DNA of 50,420 nt from Fragilaria crotonensis (Eukaryota > Bacillariophyta > Fragilariophyceae > Fragilariales > Fragilariaceae). The notes under the pieces are model-generated. The model was not told the origin of the DNA. It ran no database searches and saw only the letters and a list, made by a program, of their open reading frames with translations. The position numbers and the translations under genes were made by a program. Positions 18,762 through 32,041 of the stretch are shown here, piece after piece (position 1 is the stretch's first letter; each line of letters opens with the position of its first letter). The stretch is from assembly GCA_022925895.1 (NCBI GenBank), contig JAKSYS010000469.1:1-50420 (forward strand), in the 5' to 3' direction.

Positions 18762-20762
18762 ATGACGACGGCTTCAAGTCGAGATTATGACGATGGTGGT
18801 GCATCTGGTTCCAAACCAACTTTCTCTGACGATTTATCCGATGTGACGCCAACCGATGATAGAAACGCACGTGGTAAAGACTGTCACCGTGTTGAGAAAA
18901 CCCTCCGTTTTCGTTTTGCACCCAATCATCGTACTGAAGATAACATTGCCCCCGGTCATGTTCACCTTCATTGGATTACCGCCGTACAGGAAACCTTCGG
19001 TGATCAGGTTCGAATCATCGATAATCACAATCGTGTTCTTCCAACGGTAAATCTTCTCAGATGGACAACTCTTCAGCATCAGCAACATTTTAACATTCAT
19101 CAACCAACACCAAGTGATTCAATCCATCAACACGACAACGTTCGATTTAATTCTACCGCGAAGGGTAAAGCCCAATTCATCCTCCATAGAATTCAAACAA
19201 GTATTCCCTTGAGAGAAATCAAAGCAATTCCCAAAATCAGGCAGTTATTGGTCGAAAACTCGTGTTATGTACATGAACATCGGTGGTCGGAACAAATTTG
19301 GAATACGACTCATCTCGGATTTATGGTGGGCCTCGATCCGCAGTATTACGACGTGGATCAAGCCACTATGAAAATCAACAACGATATTCATCAGAAGTTC
19401 CCTCGTACCAAGATCCCAGCGTTCCGACTTGTTTTTAGCACTCCACAAATTCGAAATGACCAGTTTTATGCAGTAACAAAGGCATATGCGATTGAGACGG
19501 AGAAGGCAAATAGTTTGAACATGATGCAGATTCTTAAGACCACGTATCAAGATACAGCAACATATGTCCCATTTCAGTTGAGGAGTAAACATCCAGAAGC
19601 GTACGCAAGAACTATACGACAACAATCGCGGATCTTAGCTTCTCATTATGTAATCATCATGCAGAATATTGGACCGGATGCTATGTTTTATTTGGAAGAC
19701 CATATCAAGGCTATCGACGGAGTTATCGATGTGATGCCATCCAAGACAGTCGAGGTTACGGGGAATTACCGAGTCCTTGTTCATAAAGTCAAGTTTCAAA
19801 ATATTCGTCGTGAATTGAGAAAGAATTTACCCTTGTGGTACAAAGAACATGTTTCCGCGGAGGTTCACCCTCGAGACGACCAATATTTAGGAGAACCAAG
19901 GGTAGCAATCCTGGAAGAAGACGGATATTCTAGTGGCGAAGACACTTACACGGCCAAAAGTATTGCAACGGCGTTCTCATACGAGGGATCAATTCCGGCA
20001 TTCCGCGACTCGCCTATTCATCCAGACCAGGCCACCCAGCAACGGAATCAACAAGGTCTCCCTTCGAGCGTTCAAGCTACAGAGATTGGAACATGGGCCG
20101 ATCGAGTCCGTGGCAATAACGGCATCACAAATACAAACCACCAAGTATCAACTTCGATTCAGTCCCAGAGCACATCTGATCTTATATCAGATCTTGCATC
20201 GAGTCGAGCTGAAGTGGAAGAATTACGTACGCAGATGTCAGAACTCACCGCAAGTTTTGAAACGCAACGGGCAGAACTTGTGACGTTCTTCAAAGAAGAA
20301 ATGGCACGAAGTTTATCCGAACAGCTCCAGGCCATAACACAACAACAACAGCAACAACTCCACCTACAATCATCTCCAGAAACAACGACAATTGATCAGG
20401 TTATCACCCTCATCCAAAACCAAGATCGGAAGTTTCAAGCACTTACGGATATGGTGGCCTCCATGATGACGATGGCACACACGACAAATGACAAGCGTCC
20501 GCCTGACGAGATGAATACGTCATATGAAAGCAGCAACGACACACAAGGTACGCAGGAATTCCCCGGAAGGAACATGGATAGGAAACAACCACCCAGTAAA
20601 CAATTAATCATTCAAAAGGACATCGACCGCGCACAGCAGTCTCCATCTCATATAGACCATGCAGAAATGGATCTATCAGATGACAGCCTAACTCCAGGGG
20701 GCGCACAGGACTCTTCCATCGCCAGTGGCGGGAAGGTCAACCAAGATCGTTATCATGATTAG
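18762..20762 (+). CDS. LINE ORF1 (Gag-like RNA-binding protein, coiled coil)
   Basis: This is an intact 666-residue frame. No named domain is recognised with confidence in the first 400 residues, which are basic and moderately structured. A heptad-like stretch at about residues 470-525 (SDLASSRAEVEELRTQMSELT and onward) suggests a coiled coil, followed by a Gln run. Coiled-coil-mediated multimerisation and RNA binding are known for LINE ORF1 proteins; here this is inferred from position. No CCHC knuckle is seen. The stop codon overlaps the ORF2 start in ATGATTAG (20755-20762). Confidence 0.75.
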   Translation: MTTASSRDYDDGGASGSKPTFSDDLSDVTPTDDRNARGKDCHRVEKTLRFRFAPNHRTEDNIAPGHVHLHWITAVQETFGDQVRIIDNHNRVLPTVNLLRWTTLQHQQHFNIHQPTPSDSIHQHDNVRFNSTAKGKAQFILHRIQTSIPLREIKAIPKIRQLLVENSCYVHEHRWSEQIWNTTHLGFMVGLDPQYYDVDQATMKINNDIHQKFPRTKIPAFRLVFSTPQIRNDQFYAVTKAYAIETEKANSLNMMQILKTTYQDTATYVPFQLRSKHPEAYARTIRQQSRILASHYVIIMQNIGPDAMFYLEDHIKAIDGVIDVMPSKTVEVTGNYRVLVHKVKFQNIRRELRKNLPLWYKEHVSAEVHPRDDQYLGEPRVAILEEDGYSSGEDTYTAKSIATAFSYEGSIPAFRDSPIHPDQATQQRNQQGLPSSVQATEIGTWADRVRGNNGITNTNHQVSTSIQSQSTSDLISDLASSRAEVEELRTQMSELTASFETQRAELVTFFKEEMARSLSEQLQAITQQQQQQLHLQSSPETTTIDQVITLIQNQDRKFQALTDMVASMMTMAHTTNDKRPPDEMNTSYESSNDTQGTQEFPGRNMDRKQPPSKQLIIQKDIDRAQQSPSHIDHAEMDLSDDSLTPGGAQDSSIASGGKVNQDRYHD

Positions 20763-23700
20763 AGGAAGAGATTTGGCAGCACCGGGTTCTCAGATTGAGA
20801 ACCCATATCGGCGAGGGAGATCATCGCTAGGCAATCCAAATGAACAACAAACAGAAGACCCGAATTTACTACGATTACATACCGCTCAAGCTGAATGGAA
20901 TAACCTGTTTACAAGCCGTTCGGTTCGTAACGAACAAGGTGTGGGAGCGAATCGTTCTATCGTACTCACAGAACGAAACCGCCGCTCGAACTACTCCTGG
21001 GGAGATCAATTAGCAGACAAAGACGGTACGACAACCAGAGTTTATGCTCTGAACGTCAACGGGTTCACTCTCGATAGAAGAGGAGGTCAATTCGATGAGT
21101 TTTGTAAGGTGGCAAAAGAAACGCAGGCTGATATCGTATGTTGTCAAGAGCACAATTTGGATGTAACTCAAACTCAAGTTCGTAGCATCTTGTATGATAC
21201 CCTACGGCAGCATTGGTCAAGGACACGCATTACAATGGGGACGTCACCGATACCATTCGACAACATGTTCAAACCCGGGGGGACAATGATTACGGCAATC
21301 AACAGTATCACCGGACGAATCATCGGTACTACCAACGATAAATGGGGGAGGTGGGTGAGTCAGACATATCGTGGGCGAGACAATGTTCGGATTACAATTA
21401 TATCTGCATATCAGGTCGTTACCAACAATCCGAGGGGGAACCAGTACTGCCGCATCGCAGCAGAGGAGTTTACTATTACAGTCTAACGATGGATGCACTG
21501 AGCCGAGGAAAGCTTTCAAACGGGATTTGCGGCTCTTCATACAGGAATGTCTCACAGAAAGACACGAGATACTGTTAGTCGGTGACTTCAATGAATCACT
21601 TGGATCAGAAATAGATGGAATGAGCAAGATGGCTGCGGATCTGAATCTGATAGACCTGATGAAAGTTCGGCATACTCAGTCATCTCCGGCAACCTACTCG
21701 AGAGGTCGATCAAGGCTGGATTATGGACTCGCAACACAACACGTTGCATCTTCCATGACAAAGTGCGGATATGAATCATTCAACTCCAGGTTCCCAACAG
21801 ATCATCGAGCGTATTTCTTCGATTTTTCCACGGATCAATTGTTCGGAAGTGAAACACAGACTTTGGCAAACCCAGAATTACGAATGCTGAAGTCCAACAA
21901 TGTGGAGCAGGTGACCCATTACGTTAAAACATTGTACGATTTTATGGAAAGTCGTAATGTCTTTGATCGAGCGGAACGCCTTAATCTCCCAGGTGATCGA
22001 CACGAATTTGTAGAACGTTTAGATAAAGACGTGGTGAAAGCGAGTTTGGATGCGGAACAAAGGACGAAGCATTTTAAAGAACCTGCATGGTCAGTTGAAC
22101 TTGCTCAGGCGAGGCAAAAAGTCTCAATCTTAAAGAAATGCCTCAGTTCCCTTCGCACAGGTTTAGATCATCGCAGCATTTTATTGAATGATATTAACAA
22201 CGCAGGTCTTGATATCTCGGTACCATCTACGTTACAGGAATGTTCGTCACAGCTTCGGCACGCGCAGAAAGAAGTGAAGACCATCGTGTCTACAAGTTTT
22301 CAACGTCGAGACGAGGAACGCAATGAACGTATCCGTACTTTGGACGAATCTATGGCAAAGGCAGATAAAGCCCATGCAACACTGTTGCGCAGGATCCGGC
22401 GCGCGGAGTTGATCAAGAGAATGTTTGAAAAATTGAAGATACTTCGGGCGAGAGGACAACGCAATGGAGTTACCAGCATTGAAATCCCCGTGCATCCAGA
22501 CGACGATCCTAAAACGTGTCAGGACTGGCAGACAATCGATGTCCCCGACGAAATTGTCCAACATCTCCAGGCTCGAAATAGGAAACACTTCGGCCAGGCT
22601 CATGGAACCCCCTTCACGTGCGAACCGTTAAACAATGATTTAGGTTTCTGCGGTGAAGGTCCAGGTGCTGACGCCATCTTAAGTGGTCAATATCGATCAT
22701 TCCTTTGCTCCTCAAATTCAACTTCTTTTGCAACACCTCAAGATTACCGAGGAGATGGCTCAACTTCAAACATTTCCGACAATCTCCCAAGAGGAACTGG
22801 TGGGTAAATTGAAGGTGTGGCGAGAATCCACCACAACGTCCCCATCGGGGATGCATTTGGGACATTATAAATCCTTCTGGCTCGGCATAAGTATTCTAAC
22901 GCAGTTGATGAAGATGTTTCGGATTCGGAGACGGCATCAGACACATCGAGGTCCCCAGCGATTATGCGATGAAATGCGAATATGATCGAATGCAACAAGC
23001 GATCCTCCGGGTGCATTTGTTAATCATCAATTATGCTCTGGAGCGCGGTTATTCACTCAGTCGATGGCGAACAGTTGCAAATACTATCCTCTTTAAGGAG
23101 CCTGGAAATGTGAAAATCCACAGAACACGAGTGATACACATATACGAGGCAGATTATAATCTGGTTCTTGGTTTAAAATGGAGGATCGCTCTATACCAAG
23201 CGGAAGCACTCAAACAACTCAATGATGGGCAATATGGATCTAGACCGAGAAGGAATGCAATCGACCCTGTGATGATTGAAGAATTGCAATTCGAAATCTC
23301 ACGAGCAACAAGAAAAAGTTTGATTCAAACTAACTATGATGCAGCATCGTGTTACGATAGGATCATTCCGAGTATGGCAATGATCGCGAGTCGAAAATTT
23401 GGAGTTCCTAAAACTGCCACACGCTTAAATGCCAAAACCTTACAAGAAGCGAGATATCATATTCGAACAGAACTGGGTTTATCTCCTACAAGCTATCAGC
23501 ATGAAGACAGTATGCCTATCTACGGAACAGGTCAAGGTAGTGGGAATTCTCCAATGATCTGGTGTTTCATATCTAGTGTACTCTTCGATTGTTATGAAAA
23601 ATCCGCATACCAAGCCGTCTATTGTAATCCCGACAGAACTCATCCGATCGACATCAACATGATCGGATTTGTGGACGATAGCAACGGTCAGGTTAATTCA

Positions 23701-26700
23701 TTTTTACAAGACGAGTCCCCGGAGGGATTATTGGACTTGATTCGAAAGGCCGAACACAACGCAGTTACATGGTCCAACCTGTTGAGTGCAACTGGTGGGT
23801 CCCTCGAATTGTCAAAGTGTTCGTATCACGTCGTACATTGGAAATTTTCGGCGCAAGGGGCACCAGTCTTGAGTAGTGTGAAATCCCACGTGCCTCCGTT
23901 AGTAGTTCCCGATCCGTTTACAAGCGACAGGTCTACTCTTGAGTATTTACCACCTTCGGTTGCACACAAAACACTCGGACATTATAAAGAACCAACAGGG
24001 ACGCAGCGTACTCAATTTAAACAACTGAAGGCCAAAAGCGACCAGGTTACAGAATTCTTATGGACTACGCATCTGACGCGACAGGAGGCGTGGACGTATT
24101 ACCATTCATGCTATTTGCCCAGTATTACATATCCGTTGACAAGTTCGTTCCTATCCGAGGCTCAATTAAATAAGATCCAGCAAAAGGCAATGACAATAAT
24201 TTATGCAAAATGTGGGTTTAATCGACATACCAAAAGGGAAGTTTTATTTGGTCCATATCAATATGGAGGCGCAGAGTTTCGTCGCTTGTTTGTCCATCAA
24301 GGTATCGCGCAAACGAAATACTTTCTTCGTCATTGGAGAACGCAATCAACCGTTGGGAAATTATTTCGATGCTCCTTGTCATGGTTTCACTTGACGACTG
24401 GTATGTCCTTTTCAATTTTGGAGCGAGTCCACGTTCCACTTCCGCACCTCGAGTCTAGATGGCTTGCGTCTCTTCGAGGATTTCTGGCTTTGATAAAGGC
24501 GTCTATTCAAGTTGACGATCCGGGAATACAACCTCTACAACGCGACGGGGATGTTCATCTTATGGATATGATTCTCGACGCAAATGTTTTCTCTGATACA
24601 GAAATTCGAAGGCTTAATTATTGTCGGTTGTATCTCCAGGTGGTCACCCTCTCAGATATTACAAAACCGAACGGAGAAGAACTTGATGCAAGCATTCTCC
24701 ACGGCGCACCGTCATTGATGAGCTCTAAAACTTCGTTACTGCCAGTCAATCAAGATAAACCGTCTGCTAGGGAGTGGACATTGTGGAAACGAGCAAATCG
24801 CTTGTGGAGCGATCATACAGGGCGCCTAATGAATCCATTGACGACCTGGTTGTGCACGGTCCAAGATCAGCGACAGCATCATTTTGCATATCTTCATCAA
24901 AGCATATTATACATCCGAAGCCATGATACCACTTACACAAAATATCGTGCCACAAGGCAGGCGGCGTATAGAGCGTCGTCACACCGCTCATATACGATTC
25001 ACCAAATCCCTCCTCAGGCAAAGCCGGTTGAGGTTGCTCTAATGGACAACGGTTTTTGCACGTGTACGGTACTTATCATCAAGTCCGGTTACCACCTGTA
25101 TTTCCTCAATCAACAATTGCAACATTCGATCAATATGTCCATACACTTTCGCCATGGGAGATAGAGTTGCTACAATACGTTCCTGCAAATTGATCCGAGG
25201 GCTATCTGCGTAGCTCTGGAATCCACGTTCCGAGCCGTCAGCGATGGATCAGTGCGTGCTCATAAACAAGGAGCGTTTGGTTGGGTGTTGAGTTCTAGTT
25301 CAGGGGAAAGAATGGCGTACGGGATGGGACCGGCGAGCGGACGACAACCAACGTCTTATCGAGCAGAAGCGTATGGTATGCTTTCTCTCATGAGGTTCTT
25401 ACTTCGAATTCGTGAATACTCGTCAATGCATGACGAGTGGTCGGGTACAATTGGAACCGATAGTAAGAGTGTCCTTGATACGTTGATGAATGGTGATCAC
25501 GACTTGCAGGAGGAAGAGGTTCCAGTCGATTTAGATGGCGACAATGTAGTACTAGATGCGTTACGGCCTGATTGGGATGTTTTGATTGAAATTCAAGAAG
25601 CAATGCACCGTCTTCCCAATGTGCGCCTCACTTACGTTCGCGGTCATCAAGATCGAAAGAAACGGTATGAGTCGTTAACACTGATGGGCCAACTAAACGT
25701 CAACGCCGATCATGAAGCAGGTATCTTTCAAGATGTCCATGGGTTAGAGCGACCACTTGTGCTGATGTCACCGATGACCAGAGCGCATCTTCATCTTCCG
25801 GACGGAACGGTTACCGGCAATTATGACCGATGTTTACAACATGAGGCCACCGCTAAGCCTCTTCTGGAATATATTCAGACCAAGAATCAATGGACACCAT
25901 CTATCATGAATAGTGTTGACTGGACGGCTCATGCTAACGCGTTAAAGAAGCACTCCACACGGAAAACCCATATGGTGAAGCTTCTGCACGAACTCTTGCC
26001 AACGACGGGGCAAGCGAATAGATTTGATGATGGGAAACGACAATGTCCTTTATGTCCGACGACGCGGGAAGACAGGGATCACATTCTTTGCTGCAACCAC
26101 CCAACGCGAAGGGAGTGGAGAGAAAAATTCATGCGCGACCTCACAGATCATTGTATGATTAATGACACCGACCCAAACCTTCAAATAATATTGTGCGACG
26201 GTCTTCAAGCTTGGTTCAACAGGCCTCAGGGATTTACATTACAACCGCATGAGTACGATTCGCGATTTCACCGACTTATTACTCAACAAAATCGCATTGG
26301 TTGGCGTCAAATTTTTCACGGACGGTTCAGTGTGGAATGGGTCCGCCACCAAGACTCTTATTATAGCCAATCTCAGGAACGATGCGAGAGCTCGCATAGA
26401 ACCTCATTTACCGGCGAGAGCTGGCTTATCAATTTGATCCGTTTTGTTTGGGATAAATGGTATACGCTTTGGAAACAACGCAATCAGGAACTACATGGAC
26501 GCGATGTCGCAACTCGAATGGAAGCGGAAAGTAAGGAAGTCAGGCGGCAACTAAATGACATATACATGCGGCGACAACAATTGGAACCTTGCGTACAAGA
26601 CTTACTGTTTGAGGAAGTCGAACAACATTACGAAGTATCTACAGCGGTCACCAAAAACTGGTTACGAATCAATTCAGGGTTGTTTCGGGATAGCATGAGA

Positions 26701-26766
26701 CGAGTCAAAACTAAAGCCATTCAGGGTGTCCGATCGATCAGAACCTATTTTGCACCTATACGGTAA
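20755..26766 (+). pseudogene. LINE ORF2: endonuclease, reverse transcriptase, RNase H, zinc knuckle (frameshifted)
   Basis: Starting at the ATG inside ORF1's stop, the first frame carries AP-endonuclease motifs ALNVNG and CCQEHNLD (about 21045-21165). After a shift near 21475 come LLVGDFNES, SRLDYGLAT and DHRAYFFDF (to about 21830). The RT N-terminal block (TTSPSGMHLGHYKS, about 22835) is in a third frame. The main RT frame (22969-25164) has TNYDAASCYDRI (motif A), GQGSGNSPMIW (motif B) and FVDDSNG (motif C, with FVDD in place of YADD). RNase H is in 25190-25720 (FGWVLSSSS, YRAEAYGML, GTDSKSV, VRGHQDRK...NADHEAG). A zinc knuckle CPLCP...HILCCNHP lies near 26045. At least four shifts make this copy inactive as read. 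Confidence 0.9.
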
Positions 26767-26821
26767 TTTACGGTACCGTGCGACAGTATGGACGGTGGCT
26801 GCTATCTTATCCGAGTTAGTG

Positions 26822-26876
26822 CCCATCCGTGTGGGTCGAGTATTCCTTATCATGGATGCTGCGGCAACACGTTAAA
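26822..26876 (+). other. Conserved LINE 3' UTR segment
   Basis: GTGTGGGTCGAGTATTCCTT, then TGCGGCAACACGTTAA just after ORF2, are repeated with few changes at 46315-46361 after the truncated copy (GTGTGGGTCGAGTGTTCCT, then CGCGGCAGTACGTTAA). Conservation of a short block beyond the stop suggests the 3' RNA element recognised by the element's own reverse transcriptase. Confidence 0.65.
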
Positions 26877-26907
26877 CATTGAAATTAAGTTTTTTTTTTT
26901 TTTTTTT

Positions 26908-28001
26908 GTTTGATCATTCACAGGGACATTCAAAGAAATTGACGGGCGGTCTAGATGCTTACAGTATGAATAGAAGCTATGGAGGAGCACAACCAATAAT
27001 GCGTGAGTCAAAAATAAAGGAACACGATGGGTACCTCGGGATGTATGCTGCACGAACCTTAAACGTTGGCGACACACAATCTTTTGTGTTTACCTCGGAG
27101 GATGATGGTCCATTCTGGATGTCACCACAAGAACGGGAACTTAACCGTGACGACCGCATACTCCCATCGCCGGCAGGCATTCCGCGAATGCGAAACAAAA
27201 CCATCGCTGAACTCAAATCGGAGCTCGTTCCACTCAATATCTTGAGCAATCGCCGCCAATATCGCCTGACCGAATTACAACAGATTGCAAGGGATAACAA
27301 TTTGGATCCAAAAGTGGAAAGGACAAGGGAGAAAAAAGGTTGGTTAGGCCAGCCGAAAGGTCTCATGCAAGTCCTTTGGGAGCAAGGATGGATAGATGAA
27401 GGCAATATTGACAAGTACACAATGGATATTGCGAAAGACAAGAATGATGGTGAAGATATGGAGGATGCCGAAAATTGGAGCTTAAAATATCTGATGGCAT
27501 CGTGTCTTGACTTTGCTGAAGAGATGACAGCGTTGCAACATGTGGGACATGCACTTGGAGTTTCGGTCCTCATCACTCCAAAGTTCCACGCCGAAATGGC
27601 CGGCGAGGGAATTGAATACAGTTGGGGGGGGTGTCGAAGAGTGTCTACCGCAAAATGCCACTGGATTCTAAAAGGGAAAGACATCTTTCAAGGCGTTAGT
27701 GAAAGAATGTACAAGCAGAGATGTCCTCAAAACAGTGACAGTGCGAAAGCTTTCACGACGGGCACGATCATACATATGTGCATACTTTGTCCTTCATCAA
27801 CAAATCCTGAACAGTTGCGAGGACAGTATTCCTACAGCACTCACCTTGCCTCGGATCAAACGCGTCAGGAAGGAATTCAAAACCCACCGAGCTGTAGTTG
27901 ACTTTGATGCTGGCTTTGTGCAAAGCTTTGTCTCGCCTGCAATAGAGGATGTTGTTGTTCTGATGGCAGCAAAGAATGAAACGCCAGCAGCAGGAGTATA
28001 A
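26908..28001 (+). pseudogene. DDE-transposase-like C-terminal remnant, frameshifted
   Basis: The first frame contains WMSPQERELNRDDRI, PKGLMQVLWEQGWID, SLKYLMASCLDF and TPKFHAEMAGEGIEYSWGGCRR. FH-E-x(n)-E-x-SWG resembles the block around the last catalytic Glu of DDE transposases (FHCELNPIE-WG in relatives). It continues in the next frame from about 27715 (RKLSRRARSYICAYFVLHQ), which fits the RR-W-F-AY tail of the same family. The N-terminal part with the two Asp residues is absent. The ATG at 26879 lies in the LINE tail and is not a real start. The shift is near 27710. Confidence 0.65.
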
Positions 28002-28311
28002 CGTCTGAGACGCTATCGGTACTTTCGGAAATGCAAGACCGATAAAGACGAATCTGTTCAACGTGCAGCTCACCTTCAATTATTCTCGTTGCTTCTTCAT
28101 CGTTTCGGCCTCGTAGTGCAAATAGATGCGAATGAAACAGATTGTCGAAGATATAGATTTATGGATCATACCAAATTCTTGTTCTATTTTGAGGAGACTG
28201 CGGATTGGAGGCAGTTTCTCAGCTCAACTAAAATTTTAGAATACTGAGTCTACGTGCTCCTACCATATATTGCCTCATGGTGAAACAAGCCATACAATCA
28301 TGGCGTATGAT

Positions 28312-28677
28312 CGGGGTGCTAAATTTAGGCGCGCGCCTACCGTTACGAGTTACGAGCATAATCGCCTAAATTAGACTTCGGCAAAGCGCCTAAATTAAAC
28401 GAACATACAGGTATATATGCTCAATATATTTATATATACAGTAGACACTAATACTGTAACCAGTAGCCGGTACCAGTAGCACAATAAGGAACTACTGTGG
28501 TCTTGCTTGTATCATAGTGTCTAGTTTGTACTCCGAGTAGTACTGGCATAGTGGCACTGTACCGTACCCCTAACCCCAGCGCCGAAATTAGACTTCGACA
28601 AAGCGCCTAAATCCTAAATAAACTTTTTTAGGCGCTGGTAGGCGCTCCGGCCAGATCGCCTAAATTTACCACCCCTG
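28312..28677. mobile_element. hAT-type MITE, copy 1 (366 bp)
   Basis: The ends CGGGGTGCTAAATTTAGGCG and CGCCTAAATTTACCACCCCTG are imperfect inverted repeats. The interior contains GACTTCG-CAAAGCGCCTAAA near both ends and a central CCCCTAACCCCAGCGCC. The flanks CGTATGAT (28304-28311) and CGTGTGAA (28678-28685) match at 6 of 8 positions, as expected for an aged 8-bp duplication. It shares about its full length, in direct orientation, with the copy at 35383-35735. No coding capacity. Confidence 0.88.
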
Positions 28678-29598
28678 CGTGTGAAACATCAATTCACAAA
28701 TGATACACTACTACGCCTGTACGACGTACGACGTAGTGCTGGTAAATGCAACGACTCAATCACGACACATCAAAAACCAAAACAGATCAGAAAAGAGTAC
28801 AAGTAGGCTACTGCGAGCTGCGAGGACTACTACGAGTAGCAGACCTACTACAACGTTGCTAGCTTCTCTAGAGGTAGCTAGTAGTAGCGCTAGTCTATTT
28901 ACCTGGCGTATGACCTGATGCTCAGCGCTCGGAGCACTCGAGCCTCTCAGTATCTCCGTGTCCCCATTTCCGATGTGATGAATGAAATATCATAATTGTA
29001 CATAGATTGACTTGGACGAGTTCATATCTGATGGTGTGCATCCTACCTGTTTTACTATACCCTCCTACCCTGATTCCATGATACGTGCCGAAAATGAATG
29101 CACCAAGTGTTGCATGGCTCATGGCTCCCACCTGCAAATCCGAAGCGTTTTACGTTCTCCCCACTCCCCATCACTGGACACTCTTGCAACCCGTACACAT
29201 CCCACATCTTGCCACCGGCGAAATGTACAACGTACGGCGTAGAAATACTCCCTTTTGCATCGCGACCTATTTATTAAGAAGCGCCTCGTCTTTTTCTCAT
29301 TGAATGTTTTCTCCAGGGAACGAAAGAACGACCCAGGTGTGCCATCGCCATCCCTATGCAGAATTGGCCATTTCGGTACTCTTTCTGACCCAGGCGTTGT
29401 GGTTTGGATGGAATGCACCAAGAATGCATGTTTCGACTCACGGCTCACGAAGGGTCGTGAATCCAATTTGTTCCTCGAACATGTGACACGCTATCCAGGG
29501 TTTCTAATTCTTATAAGTGTGATGCTGTCGTTAGTAACTCCAGTATTCTTATTCTGTGAAACACTCGTAAATCAGGTCATGATGCTAGATCAAGTACC
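28678..29598. other. Intergenic stretch between MITE and SQD1 3' end
   Basis: No gene is supported. Frames such as 29255-29827 (plus strand) run antisense through the SQD1 3' end and show no family pattern. The 3' UTR of SQD1 should lie in the right part. Confidence 0.45.

Positions 29599-32041
<2,443 letters not shown>

Larger units (their letters stand above)
18762..26907 (+). mobile_element. Near full-length non-LTR (LINE) retrotransposon with AP-endonuclease, RT and RNase H
   Basis: ORF1 and a multi-domain ORF2 are followed by a short 3' UTR and an 18-base T run (26890-26907). Order and content fit LINEs with an apurinic-type endonuclease and a C-terminal RNase H. A conserved 3' segment (26828-26874) is shared with the truncated copy at 45350-46387. 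The 5' limit is uncertain; the sequence before 18762 (about 18690-18761) may be its 5' UTR. No convincing target duplication was found. The T run on the coding strand is unusual, since most LINE tails are A-rich. Confidence 0.9.

Noticed and set aside
26977..27684. 235-codon minus-strand frame opposite the transposase remnant
   Set aside because: It is a mirror of the transposase frame, rich in Ser/Pro/Ile from antisense reading, with no domain.
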